Notes: generated by a model from the letters alone, not told the origin. A stretch of 64,000 nt of DNA from Riptortus pedestris (GCA_019009955.1 CM032228.1:802501-866500); one strand, 5' to 3'; positions 10,739 through 23,044 are shown, numbered from the stretch's first letter. Program-made: numbers and translations.

Positions 10739-11312
10739 ATATATATATAAAATTGTAACCTCTATATATATATATATATATTTGTCTGTTAACGCTCAAG
10801 CGGTCGCAATTCTTGTTTGATCTTTACCAAACTCGGAATTTAATCGTTTTATGTAAAAAGGAAGATCAAGTTCGTTAATGGCTGAAATCGGACCAGTGGG
10901 AGGGGGGGGGGTTTAGAGGGGGGATTTTAAAAAATTCAAAATATCTCCGTTATTATGCGTCGGATCGAAATATTCTATAGAATAAATCTTATTGCAAATT
11001 AAATTTACTATAAATATTGTTCTATACATTTATTCTGTATCTTGAATATTAACCGAGATATTTGCATTTGTATTCTGCGTGTGGTGACCAGTAGGCTATG
11101 TTCGGACTTTCCGCCGAGAGCTCTGGTGGCCGTTTCTATAACTATTCGTCCCTCGTGAATAGGTTTAGAGGTTAGGTCAACTGTTTTTTGGGGCTAGAAA
11201 CTACTGGGTTGTTACGCCCTAAATAATGTTTTAGGTTTAGAGGTTTCTTACTACTACAGTTGTTATTAGGCAGATTTCCCTACTGTAAAACTTCCTAGTG
11301 GGAAAGGAACAA
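10569..11312 (+). mobile_element. near-complete HINE-like element with internal (TA)n
   Basis: Left end carries a 28-bp perfect palindrome (10569-10596, centre CCCTTAAGGG), then GAGGCCGTACTCATGATGCG, the GATGACGAAAATGAGGTCCG block, a TA tract (10692-10781), and the right segment (TTTGTCTGTTAACGCTCAAG, a G-rich block at 10904-10925, AATATTAACCGAGATATTTG). The right end stops at GTGGGAAA near 11312 without its hairpin, so the 3' terminus has been lost. No protein is encoded. Confidence 0.75.
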
Positions 11313-11314
11313 TT

Positions 11315-11473
11315 TTTCAAGTACATAGGATTCAAGAATTCTGTCCATGTCTTGAAAAGTTCTTGCTGGCAGTTGATCAGAGCAAGGGGCGACTGCCTCT
11401 CTCTGCACTTTCTTATAACATCCCTCCATTCATCGGGCAACTCAACGTAAGTCTGCTGGTTGATGTAACTCAT
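11315..11473 (-). CDS. unrecognised coding scrap
   Basis: A minus-strand frame (11473 down to about 11315) reads MSYINQQTYVELPDEWRD, then IRKCRERQSPLALINCQQ and TWTEFLNPMYLKNCSFPTRK. The balanced composition with Trp and Cys spaced along it suggests a genuine former coding sequence, perhaps from a DNA transposon, but I cannot name a family. It sits exactly where the HINE-like element at 10569-11312 loses its 3' end. Confidence 0.3.
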
Positions 11474-11789
11474 GTTTTTATCACATTCGAGGTATGAATG
11501 CCCTTGAATGGGAAAATATACTGTCGAAACGATGCTTCTCAGTCACTAAATGATGAAGGTAACGAATAATTTTTATTCTGCCCAGCACAGGAATCGCAAA
11601 CTATCGCTTGTGACATTCATCTATTTTCCCCCTTACCCCGAATCTTTTCATGCACATTTCGGTCGATTCTCATCTTGTCCCCCCCTTGTTGTTCTACCAG
11701 ATGATATTACTCCTTCATGGCCCCTTGATAGCGCTAATATCTTAAAATCGACAAAAATGTGACTTTCATCTTTTTTCCCCCTGGCCCTT
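11474..11789. other. intergenic, no gene recognised
   Basis: Mixed sequence with pyrimidine-rich stretches (TTTTCCCCCTTACCCC). No coding or repeat assignment. Confidence 0.35.
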
Positions 11790-11874
11790 CATATTAGTTA
11801 CAAATTGTACAGAGCATTATTACATTTGCACTAAGATTGACTCTATACAATTTTTCTATCTAAGGCGTAATAAT
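11790..11874 (-). mobile_element. HINE-like repeat, outer half, interrupted by the 23-bp array
   Basis: Reverse-orientation family sequence (ATTACATTTGCACTAAGATT, CTATACAATTTTTCTATC) leading to TAAGGCGTAATAAT (11861-11874). The rest of the family sequence resumes at 16209 with the same 14 bases, then TTTTGAATATTCGAAATTCC. The array therefore lies inside one repeat copy. Confidence 0.6.
11861..11874. repeat. 14-bp direct repeat, left copy (putative target-site duplication)
   Basis: TAAGGCGTAATAAT occurs here and again at 16209-16222, exactly flanking the 23-bp array unit. Comparison with uninterrupted family copies suggests one copy before insertion. Confidence 0.6.
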
Positions 11875-11881
11875 AGTTGTC

Positions 11882-14800
11882 GTGTGGGACATATCTCCAG
11901 CAGTGTGTGGGGCATATCTCCAGCAGTGTGTGGGGCATATCTCCAGCAGTGTGTGGGGCATATCTCCAGCAGTGTGTGGGGCATATCTCCAGCAGTGTGT
12001 GGGGCATATCTCCAGCAGTGTGTGGGGCATATCTCCAGCAGTGTGTGGGGCATATCTCCAGCAGTGTGTGGGGCATATCTCCAGCAGTGTGTGGGGCATA
12101 TCTCCAGCAGTGTGTGGGGCATATCTCCAGCAGTGTGTGGGGCATATCTCCAGCAGTGTGTGGGGCATATCTCCAGCAGTGTGTGGGGCATATCTCCAGC
12201 AGTGTGTGGGGCATATCTCCAGCAGTGTGTGGGGCATATCTCCAGCAGTGTGTGGGGCATATCTCCAGCAGTGTGTGGGGCATATCTCCAGCAGTGTGTG
12301 GGGCATATCTCCAGCAGTGTGTGGGGCATATCTCCAGCAGTGTGTGGGGCATATCTCCAGCAGTGTGTGGGGCATATCTCCAGGAGTGTGTGGGGCATAT
12401 CTCCAGGAGTGTGTGGGGCATATCTCCAGCAGTGTGTGGGGCATATCTCCAGCAGTGTGTGGGGCATATCTCCAGCAGTGTGTGGGGCATATCTCCAGCA
12501 GTGTGTGGGGCATATCTCCAGCAGTGTGTGGGGCATATCTCCAGCAGTGTGTGGGGCATATCTCCAGCAGTGTGTGGGGCATATCTCCAGCAGTGTGTGG
12601 GGCATATCTCCAGCAGTGTGTGGGGCATATCTCCAGCAGTGTGTGGGGCATATCTCCAGCAGTGTGTGGGGCATATCTCCAGCAGTGTGTGGGGCATATC
12701 TCCAGCAGTGTGTGGGGCATATCTCCAGCAGTGTGTGGGGCATATCTCCAGCAGTGTGTGGGGCATATCTCCAGCAGTGTGTGGGGCATATCTCCAGCAG
12801 TGTGTGGGGCATATCTCCAGCAGTGTGTGGGGCATATCTCCAGCAGTGTGTGGGGCATATCTCCAGCAGTGTGTGGGGCATATCTCCAGCAGTGTGTGGG
12901 GCATATCTCCAGCAGTGTGTGGGGCATATCTCCAGCAGTGTGTGGGGCATATCTCCAGCAGTGTGTGGGGCATATCTCCAGCAGTGTGTGGGGCATATCT
13001 ATCTCCAGCAGTGTGTGGGCATATCTCCAGCAGTGTTTGGGGCTTATCTCCAGCAGTGTGTGGGGCATATCTCCAGCAGTGTGTGGGGCATATCTCCAGC
13101 AGTGTGTGGGGCATATCTCCAGCAGTGTGTGGGGCATATTCCAGCAGTGTGTGGGGCATATCTCCAGCAGTGTGTGGGGCATATCTCCAGCAGTGTGTGG
13201 GGCATATCTCCAGCAGTGTGTGGGGCATATCTCCAGCAGTGTGTGGGCATATCTCCAGCAGTGTGTGGGGCATATCTCCAGCAGTGTGTGGGGCATATCT
13301 CCAGCAGTGTGTGGGGCATATCTCCAGCAGTGTGTGGGGCATATCTCCAGCAGTGTGTGGGTGGGGCATATCTCCAGCAGTGTGTGGGCATATCTCCAGC
13401 AGTGTGGGGCATATCTCCAGCAGTGTGTGGGGCATATCTCCAGCAGTGTGTGGGGCATATCTCCAGCAGTGTGTGGGGCATATCTCCAGCAGGGGGTGGG
13501 GCATCTCCAGCAGTGTGTGGGCATATCTCAGCAGTTCTCCAGCAGTGTGGGGCATATCTCCAGCAGTGTGTGGGGCATATCTCCAGCAGTGTGTGGGGCA
13601 TATCTCCAGCAGTGTGGGGGGCATATCTCCAGCAGTGTGTGGGGCATATCTCCAGCAGTGTGTGGGGCATATCTCCAGCAGTGTGTGGTGCAGATCTCCA
13701 GCAGTGTGGGGCATATCTCCAGCAGTGTGTGGGGCATATCTCCAGCAGTGTGTGGGGCATATCTCCAGCAGTGTGTGGGGCATATCTCCAGCAGTGTGTG
13801 GGGCATATCTCCAGCAGTGTGTGGGGCATATCTCCAGCAGTGTGTGGGGCATATCTCCAGCAGTGTGTGGGGCATATCTCCAGCAGTGTGTGGGGCATAT
13901 CTCCAGCAGTGTGTGGGGCATATCTCCAGCAGTGTGTGGGGCATATCTCCAGCAGTGTGTGGGGCAGATCTCCAGCAGTGGGTGGGGCGTGGCGCATATC
14001 TCCAGCAGTCTTTGGGGGTTATCTCCTTCAGTGTGTGGGGCATATCTCCAGCAGTGTGTGGGGCATATCTCCAGCAGTGTGTGGGGCCTATCCCCAGCAG
14101 TGTGTGGGGCATATCTCCAGCAGTGTGTGGGGCATATCTCCAGCAGTGTGTGGGGCATATCTCCAGCAGTGTGTGGGGCATATCTCCAGCAGTGTGTGGG
14201 GCATATCTCCAGCAGTGTGTGGGGCAAATCTCCAGACGTGTGTGGGGAATATCTCCAGCAGTGTGTGGGGCATATCTCCAGCAGGGTGTGGGGCATATCT
14301 CCAGCAGTGTGTGGGGCATATCTCCAGCAGTGTGGGGCATATCTCCAGCAGTGTGTGGGGCATATCTCCAGCAGTGTGTGGGGCATATCTCCAGCAGATT
14401 GTTGGGCATAGCTCCAGTGTGTGGGGGCATATCTCCAGCAGTCCGTGCGGCACATCTCCACCAGTGTGTGGGGCATATCTCCAGCAGTGTGTGGGGCATA
14501 TCTCCAGCAGTGTGTGGGGCATATCTCCAGCAGTGTGTGGGGCATATCTCCAGCAGTGTGGGGCATATCTCCAGCAGTGTGTGGGGCATATCTCCAGCAG
14601 TGTGTGGGGCATATCTCCAGCAGTGTGTGGGGCATATCTCCAGCAGTGTGTGGGGCATATCTCCAGCAGTGTGTGGGGCATATCTCCAGCAGTGTGTGGG
14701 GCATATCTCCAGCAGTGTGTGGGGCATATCTCCAGCAGTGTGTGGGGCATATCTCCAGCAGTGTGTGGGGCATATCTCCAGCCGTGTCTGGGGCATATCT

Positions 14801-15967
14801 CCAGCAGTGTGTGGGGCATATCTCCAGCAGTGTGTGGGGCATATCTCCAGCAGTGTGTGGGGCATATCTCCAGGAGTGTGTGGGGCATATCTCCAGCAGT
14901 GTGTGGGGCATATCTCCAGCAGTGTGTGGGGCATATCTCCAGCAGTGTGTGGGGCATATCTCCAGCAGTGTGTGGGGCATATCTCCAGCAGTGTGTGGGG
15001 CATATCTCCAGGAGTGTGTGTGGGGCAGATCTCCAGCAGGGTGTGGGGCATATCTCCAGCAGTGTGTGGGGCATATCTCCAGCAGTGTGTGGGGCATATC
15101 TCCAGCAGTGTGTGGGGCATATCTCCAGCAGTGTGTGGGGCATATCTCCAGCAGTGTGTGGGGCATATCTCCAGCAGTGTGTGGGGCATATCTCCAGCAG
15201 TGTGGGGCATATCTCCAGCAGTGTGTGGGGAATATCTCCAGAAGTGTGTGGGGCATATCTCCAGCAGTGTGTGGGGCATATCTCCAGCAGTGTGTGGGGC
15301 ATATCTCCAGCAGTGTGTGGGGCATATCTCCAGCAGTGTGTGGGGCATATCTCCAGCAGTGTGTGGGGCATATCTCCAGCTGTGGGTGTGGTGCATACCT
15401 CCAGCAGTGTGTGGGGCATATCTCCAGCAGTGTGTGGGGCATATCTCCAGCAGTGTGTGGGGCATATCTCCAGCAGTGTGTGGGGCATATCTCCAGCAGT
15501 GTGTGGGGCATATCTCCAGCAGTGTGTGGGGCATATCTCCAGCAGTGTGTGGGGCATATCTCCAGCAGTGTGTGGGGCATATCTCCAGCAGTGTGTGGGG
15601 CATATCTCCAGCAGTGTGTGGGGCATATCTCCAGCAGTGTGTGGGGCATATCTCCAGCAGTGTGTGGGGCATATCTCCAGCAGTGTGTGGGGCATATCTC
15701 CAGCAGTGTGTGTGGGCATATCTCCAGCAGAGTGTGGGGCATATCTCCAGCAGCGTGTGGGGCATATCTCCAGCAGTGTGTGGGGCATATCTCCAGCAGT
15801 GTGTGGGGCATATCTCCAGCAGTGTGTGGGGCATATCTCCAGCAGTGTGTGGGGCATATCTCCAGCAGTGTGTGGGGCATATCTCCAGGAGTGTGTGGGG
15901 CATATCTCCAGCAGTGTGTGGGGCATATCTCCAGCAGTGTGTGGGGCATATCTCCAGGAGTGTGTGG
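11882..15967. repeat. 23-bp tandem array, about 177 copies
   Basis: Unit core CATATCTCCAGCAGTGTGTG plus GGG, period 23, largely uniform. Point variants (CAGGAG at the ends, CAGGGG, CAGATC) and small indels concentrate around 13000-14460. The unit has no stop codon in any of the six frames, so long open frames run on both strands. Because 23 is not divisible by 3, every frame cycles through the same 23-residue repeat. There is no start, splice or codon signature of a real protein. Confidence 0.97.
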
Positions 15968-16140
15968 CGGCCGATATTTCGCCAGTTTTCTAACTGGCTT
16001 CTTCTGCTAGTCATGTTGGGTGCCTGCTTGTCGCAGCTCCTAATGAGCTTATATCCTCATGTCATTAACAGCTGTCACAAGCACGCATCGAACATGACCA
16101 GCAGAAGAAGCCGGTTGGAAGACCGGCCAAATATCGTGAG
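15966..16140. repeat. imperfect inverted repeat (fold-back) at the array end
   Basis: Left arm about 15966-16035 (GGCCGATATTTCGCCAG, ACTGGCTTCTTCTGCTAGTC) and right arm about 16070-16140 (GACCAGCAGAAGAAGCCGGT, GGCCAAATATCG) are reverse complements with scattered mismatches, around a loop of roughly 35 bp. The right arm continues into one inverted array unit (16147-16172, CTGGAGATATGCCCCACACG) that mirrors the left edge at 11877-11901. Confidence 0.8.
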
Positions 16141-16208
16141 CCCACTCCTGGAGATATGCCCCACACGACAACTATAATGAGTTCACAGCGACGGAGCTTA
16201 AAACAACG

Positions 16209-16345
16209 TAAGGCGTAATAATTTTGAATATTCGAAATTCCCCTCTACCCGCCCCGTCCGATTTCAGCCGTTAACGAACTTCACCATTATCTTACATAAA
16301 ACGTTTAAATATTTCGTTTGGTTGCGATTAAACAACGGCTAGAGC
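16209..16345 (-). mobile_element. HINE-like repeat, inner half after the array
   Basis: Starts with the second copy of the 14-bp direct repeat (16209-16222), then reverse-orientation family sequence: TTTTGAATATTCGAAATTCC, the CCGTTAACGAACTTCACC block and GATTAAACAACGGCTAGAG. It completes the family segment interrupted at 11874. Confidence 0.65.
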
Positions 16346-17040
16346 GTCCCTTAGGCCTTGAGTAATGCCTACAGGTGTCATATGGACAATAAGCTATTAC
16401 ATCGTTCTAAGCTTAAATTGTTAATATCATTTCCAAGAGACTCTTTTTAGGCGAGCAAAGCAAAATCATCACTAGATATTTAAGCTTTTCTGAGTAACTG
16501 ATGTTCACAAAAGCAATACACTGGACTGCAACTAAAACCTGCACTGAAAGAAATGCTATTCATTTGTGTGAAAAGCTGACCTTCATTTATAGAGAGCGGC
16601 AACGAGAAGGATCCGGCTTAGTGCCCGGAAAGATTATAAACTTCTGCTCATCTGAGTTTTATTTAGAAGTATAGAAAAATGATAAGATAACTACTGTGTC
16701 ATTCCAGGGCGTGGGCAACCTAATTAGGTTACGCAATCCCTGCGTAAAATCTTTGCATTTCCACATGCCATCGGATAGTTTTATTCAATTACATTGTTCT
16801 ATGGTTGGCTGAATTGAAGTATTTGTATGAATATGTTGTAATGCTAAATCTTAATAATAATCATTATATAGAGGGCGATTAATTATGGCTGACTATATTA
16901 TTCAAAGTTAAGAACGGAAGTAGTTCAAATGACACGACAGCATTCAATAGAAGGTTTCCTTCAAAAATATTAATGGTATGGAAGGGATTTTGCAAACTTC
17001 TAAGAAAGCTGTAGAGAGGGGCCGTAGTAGAGTGTGATAG
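16346..17040. other. AT-rich sequence, no gene recognised
   Basis: No coding frame, splice pair or repeat I can support. Confidence 0.35.
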
Positions 17041-17156
17041 CGGGATGAATGTGGAGAAAGAATGATTAATAGGAAATAGCGGGATGAATGTGGATAAAGA
17101 ATGATTAATAAGAAATAGCGGGATGAATGTGGATAAAGAATGATTAATAAGAAATA
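17041..17156. repeat. 39-bp tandem repeat, 3 copies
   Basis: Units begin at 17041, 17080 and 17119 with CGGGATGAATGTGGA and end in AATAGGAAATAG or AATAAGAAATAG. The first unit differs at two positions. Confidence 0.9.
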
Positions 17157-17189
17157 CATATTGAGAGAGGGATTTCTTAAGGAGTCGGA

Positions 17190-20100
17190 GTACTAGATGT
17201 TGGGATTCCATCCCTGCCATCAATTACCTCAGCTACATGTCAAGCATAGAAACACACCCCTAGTCCTTGTACTAGATGTTGGGATTCCATCCCTGCCATC
17301 AATTACCCCAGCTACATGTCGAGAATAGAAACACACCCCTAGTCCTTGTACTAGATGTTGGGATTCCATCCCTGCCATCAATTACCCCAGCTACATGTCG
17401 AGAATAGAAACACACCCCTAGTCCTTGTACTAGATGTTGGGATTCCATCCCTGCCATCAATTACCCCAGCTACATGTCGAGAATAGAAACACACCCCTAG
17501 TCCTTGTACTAGATGTTGGGATTCCATCCCTGCCATCAATTACACCAGATACATGTCCAGAATAGAAACACACCCCTAGTCCTTGTACTAGATGTTGGGA
17601 TTCCATCCCTGCAATCAATTACCCCAGTTACATTTCAAGAATAGAAACACACCCCTAGTCCTTGTACTAGATGTTGGGATTCCATCCCTGCCATCAATTA
17701 CCCCAGCTACATGCCATGGGGTGAAACACACCCCTAGTCCTTGTACTAGATGTTGGGATTCCATCCCTGCCATCAATTACCCCAGCTACATGTCAAGGGG
17801 TGAAACACACCCCTAGTCCTTGTACTAGATGTTGGGATTCCATACCAGCCATCAATTACCCCAGCTACATGTCGAGAATAGAAACACACCCCTAGTCCTT
17901 GTACTAGATGTTGGGATTCCATCCCTGCCATCAATTACCCCAGCTACATGTCGAGAATAGAAACACACCCCTAGTCCTTGTACTAGATGTTGGGATTCCA
18001 TCCCTGCCATCAATTACCCCAGCTACATGCCAAGAGGAGAAACACACCCCTAGTCCTTGTACTAGATGTTGGGATTCAATTACCCAGCTACATGTCGAGA
18101 ATAGAAAACCCCTAGTCCTTGTACTAGATGTTGGCATTCCATCCCTGCCATCAATTACACCAGCTACATGTCGAGAATAGAAACACCCCTAGTCCTTGTA
18201 CTAGATGTTGGGATTCCATCCCTGCCATCAATTACCCCAGCTACATGTCGAGAATAGAAACACACCCCTAGTCCTTGTACTAGATGTTGGGATTCCATAC
18301 CAGCCATCAATTACCCCAGCTACATGTCGAGAATAGAAACACACCCCTAGTCCTTGTACTAGATGTTGGGATTCCATCCCAGCCATCAATTACCCCAGCT
18401 ACATGTCGAGAATAGAAACACACCCCTAGTCCTTGTACTAGATGTTGGGATTCCATCCCTGCCATCAATTACCCCAGCTACATGTCGAGAATAGAAACAC
18501 ACCCCTAGTCCTTGTACTAGATGTTGGGATTCCATCCCTGCCATCAATTACCCCAGCTACATGTCGAGAATAGAAACACACCCCTAGTCCTTGTACTAGA
18601 TGTTGGGATTCCATCCCTGCCATCAATTACCCCAGCTACATGTCGAGAATAGAAACACACCCCTAGTCCTTGTACTAGATGTTGGGATTCCATCCCTGCC
18701 ATCAATTACCCCAGCTACATGTCGAGAATAGAAACACACCCCTAGTCCTTGTACTAGATGTTGGGATTCCATCCCTGCCATCAATTACCCCAGCTACATG
18801 TCGAGAATAGAAACACACCCCTAGTCCTTGTACTAGATGTTGGGATTCCATCCCTGCCATCAATTACCCCAGCTACATGTCGAGAATAGAAACACACCCC
18901 TAGTCCTTGTACTAGATGTTGGGATTCCATCCCTGCCATCAATTACCCCAGCTACATGTCGAGAATAGAAACACACCCCTAGTCCTTGTACTAGATGTTG
19001 GGATTCCATCCCTGCCATCAATTACCCCAGCTACATGTCGAGAATAGAAACACACCCCTAGTCCTTGTACTAGATGTTGGGATTCCATCCCTGCCATCAA
19101 TTACCCCAGCTACATGTCGAGAATAGAAACACACCCCTAGTCCTTGTACTAGATGTTGGGATTCCATCCCTGCAATCAATTACCCCAGTTACATGTCGAA
19201 TAAAACACACCCCTAGTCCTTGTACTAGATGTTGGGATTCCATCCCAGCCATCAATTACCCCAGCTACATGTCGAGAATAGAAACACACCCCTAGTCCTT
19301 GTACTAGATGTTGGGATTCCATCCCTGCCATCAATTACCCCAGCTACATGTCGAGAATAGAAACACACCCCTAGTCCTTGTACTAGATGTTGGGATTCCA
19401 TCCCTGCCATCAATTACCCCAGCTACATGTCGAGAATAGAAACACACCCCTAGTCCTTGTACTAGATGTTGGGATTCCATCCCGGCCATCAATTACACCA
19501 GATACATGCCATGGGGTGAAACACACCCGTAGTCCTTGTACTAGATGTTGGCATTCCATTCCAGACTTCAATTATCCCAGCTACATGCCATTTGGTGAAA
19601 CACACGCTTTGTCCTTGTACTAGATGTTGGCATTCCATCCTAGCCACCAATTACCCCAGCTACATGGAATGGGGGGAAACACACGACTAAATCTTGTACT
19701 AGACGTTTGGTTCCATCCTTGCCCTCAATTTCCCCAGCTACATGGAATGGGGGGAAACACACGACTAAATCTTGTACTAGACGTTTGGTTCCATCCTAGC
19801 CATCATTTACCCCAGCTACATGGAATGGGGGGAAACACACGACTAAATCTTGCACTAGACGTTTGGTTCCATCCCAGCCATCATTTACCCCAGCTACATG
19901 GAATGGGGGGAAACTCACGACTAAATCTTGTACTAGACGTTTGGTTCCATCCCAGCCATCATTTACCCCAGCTACATGGAATGGGGGGAAACACACGACT
20001 AAATCTTGTACTAGACGTTTGGTTCCATCCCAGCCATCATTTACCCCAGCTACATGGAATGGGGGGAAACACACGACTAAATCTTGTACTAGACGTTTGG

Positions 20101-22676
20101 TTCCATCCTTGCCCTCAATTACCCCAGCTACATGGAATGGGGGGAAACACACGACTAAATCTTGTACTAGACGTTTGGTTCCATCCTAGCCATTAATTAC
20201 CCCAGCTACATGGAATGGGGGGAAACACACGACTAAATCTTGTACTAGATGTTGGGATTCCATCCCAGCCATCAATTACCCCAGCTACATGTCGAGAATA
20301 GAAACACACCCCTAGTCCTTGTACTAGATGTTGGGATTCCATCCCAGCCATCAATTACCCCAGCTACATGTCGAGAATAGAAACACACCCCTAGTCCTTG
20401 TACTAGATGTTGGGATTCCATCCCTGCCATCAATTACCCCAGCTACATGTCGAGAATAGAAACACACCCCTAGTCCTTGTACTAGATGTTGGGATTCCAT
20501 CCCAGCCATCAATTACCCCAGCTACATGCCAAGAGGAGAAACACACCCCTAGTCCTTGTACTAGATGTTGGGATTCCATCCCTGCCATCAATTACCCCAG
20601 CTACATGCCAAGAGGAGAAACACACCCCTAGTCCTTGTACTAGATGTTGGGATTCCATCCCTGCCATCAATTACCCCAGCTACATGTCGAGAATAGAAAC
20701 ACACCCCTAGTCCTTGTACTAGATGTTGGGATTCCATCCCTGCCATCAATTACCCCAGCTACATGTCGAGAATAGAAACACACCCCTAGTCCTTGTACTA
20801 GATGTTGGGATTCCATCCCTGCCATCAATTACCCCAGCTACATGTCGAGAATAGAAACACACCCCTAGTCCTTGTACTAGATGTTGGGATTCCATCCCTG
20901 CCATCAATTACCCCAGCTACATGTCGAGAATAGAAACACACCCCTAGTCCTTGTACTAGATGTTGGGATTCCATCCCTGCCATCAATTACCCCAGCTACA
21001 TGTCGAGAATAGAAACACACCCCTAGTCCTTGTACTAGATGTTGGGATTCCATCCCTGCCATCAATTACCCCAGCTACATGTCGAGAATAGAAACACACC
21101 CCTAGTCCTTGTACTAGATGTTGGGATTCCATCCCTGCCATCAATTACCCCAGCTACATGTCGAGAATAGAAACACACCCCTAGTCCTTGTACTAGATGT
21201 TGGGATTCCATCCCTGCCATCAATTACCCCAGCTACATGTCGAGAATAGAAACACACCCCTAGTCCTTGTACTAGATGTTGGGATTCCATCCCTGCCATC
21301 AATTACCCCAGCTACATGTCGAGAATAGAAACACACCCCTAGTCCTTGTACTAGATGTTGGGATTCCATCCCTGCCATCAATTACCCCAGCTACATGTCG
21401 AGAATAGAAACACACCCCTAGTCCTTGTACTAGATGTTGGGATTCCATCCCTGCCATCAATTACCCCAGCTACATGTCGAGAATAGAAACACACCCCTAG
21501 TCCTTGTACTAGATGTTGGGATTCCATCCCTGCCATCAATTACCCCAGCTACATGTCGAGAATTAAGCTACATGTCCAGAATAGAAACACACCCCTAGTC
21601 CTTGTACTAGATGTTGGGATTCCATCCCTGCCATCAATTACCCCAGCTACATGTCGAGAATAGAAACACACCCCTAGTCCTTGTACTAGATGTTGGGATT
21701 CCATCCCTGCCATCAATTACCCCAGCTACATGTCGAGAATAGAAACACACCCCTAGTCCTTGTACTAGATGTTGGGATTCCATCCCTGCCATCAATTACC
21801 CCAGCTACATGTCGAGAATAGAAACACACCCCTAGTCCTTGTACTAGATGTTGGGATTCCATCCCTGCCATCAATTACCCCAGCTACATGTCGAGAATAG
21901 AAACACACCCCTAGTCCTTGTACTAGACGTTTGGTTCCATCCCAGCCATCAATTACCCCAGCTACATGTCGAGAATAGAAACACACCCCTAGTCCTTGTA
22001 CTAGATGTTGGGATTCCATCCCTGCCATCAATTACCCCAGCTACATGTCGAGAATAGAAACACACCCCTAGTCCTTGTACTAGATGTTGGGATTCCATCC
22101 CAGCCATCAATTACCCCAGCTACATGTCGAGAATAGAAACACACCCCTAGTCCTTGTACTAGATGTTGGGATTCCATCCCTGCCATCAATTACCCCAGCT
22201 ACATGTCAAGGGGTGAAAAACACCTCTAGTCCTTGTACTAGATGTTGGGATTCCATCCCAGCCATCAATTACCCCAGCTACATGCCAAGAGGAGAAACAC
22301 ACCCCTAGTCCTTGTACTAGATGTTGGGATTCCATCCCAGCCATCAATTACCCCAGCTACATGTCGAGAATAGAAACACACCCCTAGTCCTTGTACTAGA
22401 CGTTTGGTTCCATCATAGCCATCAATTACCCCAGCTACATGGAATGGGGGGAAACACACGACTAAATCTTGTACTAGACGTTTGGTTCCATCCTAGCCAT
22501 CAATTACCCCAGCTACATGTCAAGGGGTGAAAAACACCTCTAGTCCTTGTACAAGATGTTGGCATTCCATTCCAGACTTCAATTACCCCAGCTACATGGA
22601 ATGGGGGGAAACACACGACTAAATCTTGTACTAGACTTTTGGTTCCATCCTAGCCATCATTTACCCCAGCTACAAG
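17190..22676. repeat. 79-bp tandem array, about 69 copies, two subfamilies
   Basis: Period 79. Type A units carry GATGTTGGGATTCCATCCC and ATGTCGAGAATAGAAACAC. Type B units carry ACGTTTGGTTCCATCC and ATGGAATGGGGGGAAACAC. Type B forms one block (about 19624-20245, 8 units) and isolated units near 21925 and 22400-22660. Mixed variants (CATGCCAAGAGGAG, CAAGGGGTGA) sit at 17700-17815, 18030, 20525-20610 and 22205-22290. One unit is deleted near 18070-18115 and one partially duplicated near 21560-21585. The array ends about 190 bp before the first cyclase exon. Confidence 0.97.
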
Positions 22677-22682
22677 CCAAGG

Positions 22683-22790
22683 AAAAGGGGCTCTTTTTCG
22701 TCATCTGCTAGGTAGGATCGATGTGCATTAGAAGAAACGTTTCGAAATTTGCATTGTGAGAACTACCTCAATAGCTTATAGCTGAATCTG
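22683..22790 (-). mobile_element. HINE-like left segment, reverse, partial
   Basis: TTTTTCGTCATCTGCTAGGT, AGGATCGATGTGCATT and CCTCAATAGCTTATAGCTGA match the reverse of the family's left half. It is diverged. Confidence 0.4.
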
Positions 22791-22862
22791 AATTGATTGC
22801 GAGTTATAGGTAGATAAATTTTGATGATATTTTTCAATTGAGTTGATGAAGACATTTTGCAG

Positions 22863-23044
22863 GTCTAATGGGTAAGTGCTACGGGTTCTCGCCGGCAGAA
22901 TACCTGGTCTGGTATATGCTCTTCATCATCTTCGTGACGTACGCCATGTTGCCACTGCCTCTACGATGGTCCATTTTGGCGGGAACTGTTACCTCCATAC
23001 TCCATCTATTCATTACTGCTCTCTCTCTCATCGCTATGGGAATA
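22863..23044 (+). CDS. membrane adenylate cyclase, exon 1 in window (membrane domain M1)
   Basis: Adenylate cyclases make cyclic AMP from ATP at the plasma membrane, usually under G-protein and calcium control. This exon follows TTTTGCAG and ends at donor GTAAGT (23045). Its first two bases finish a codon begun in an earlier exon outside the window, and 60 whole codons follow. It reads MGKCYGFSPAEYLVWYMLFI and continues with two hydrophobic helices (YLVWYMLFIIFVTYAML, and SILAGTVTSILHLFITALSL) joined by a short PLPLRW turn, the pattern of the first six-helix membrane domain. The ATG at 22868 is internal. Within adenylate cyclases I lean towards the Ac78C/type 8 or Ac76E side, but the paralogue is not settled. 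Confidence 0.85.

Noticed and set aside
11843..16177. Open frames of 500-1431 residues on both strands
   Set aside because: All are translations of the 23-bp tandem unit and overlap one another in every frame; no gene evidence.
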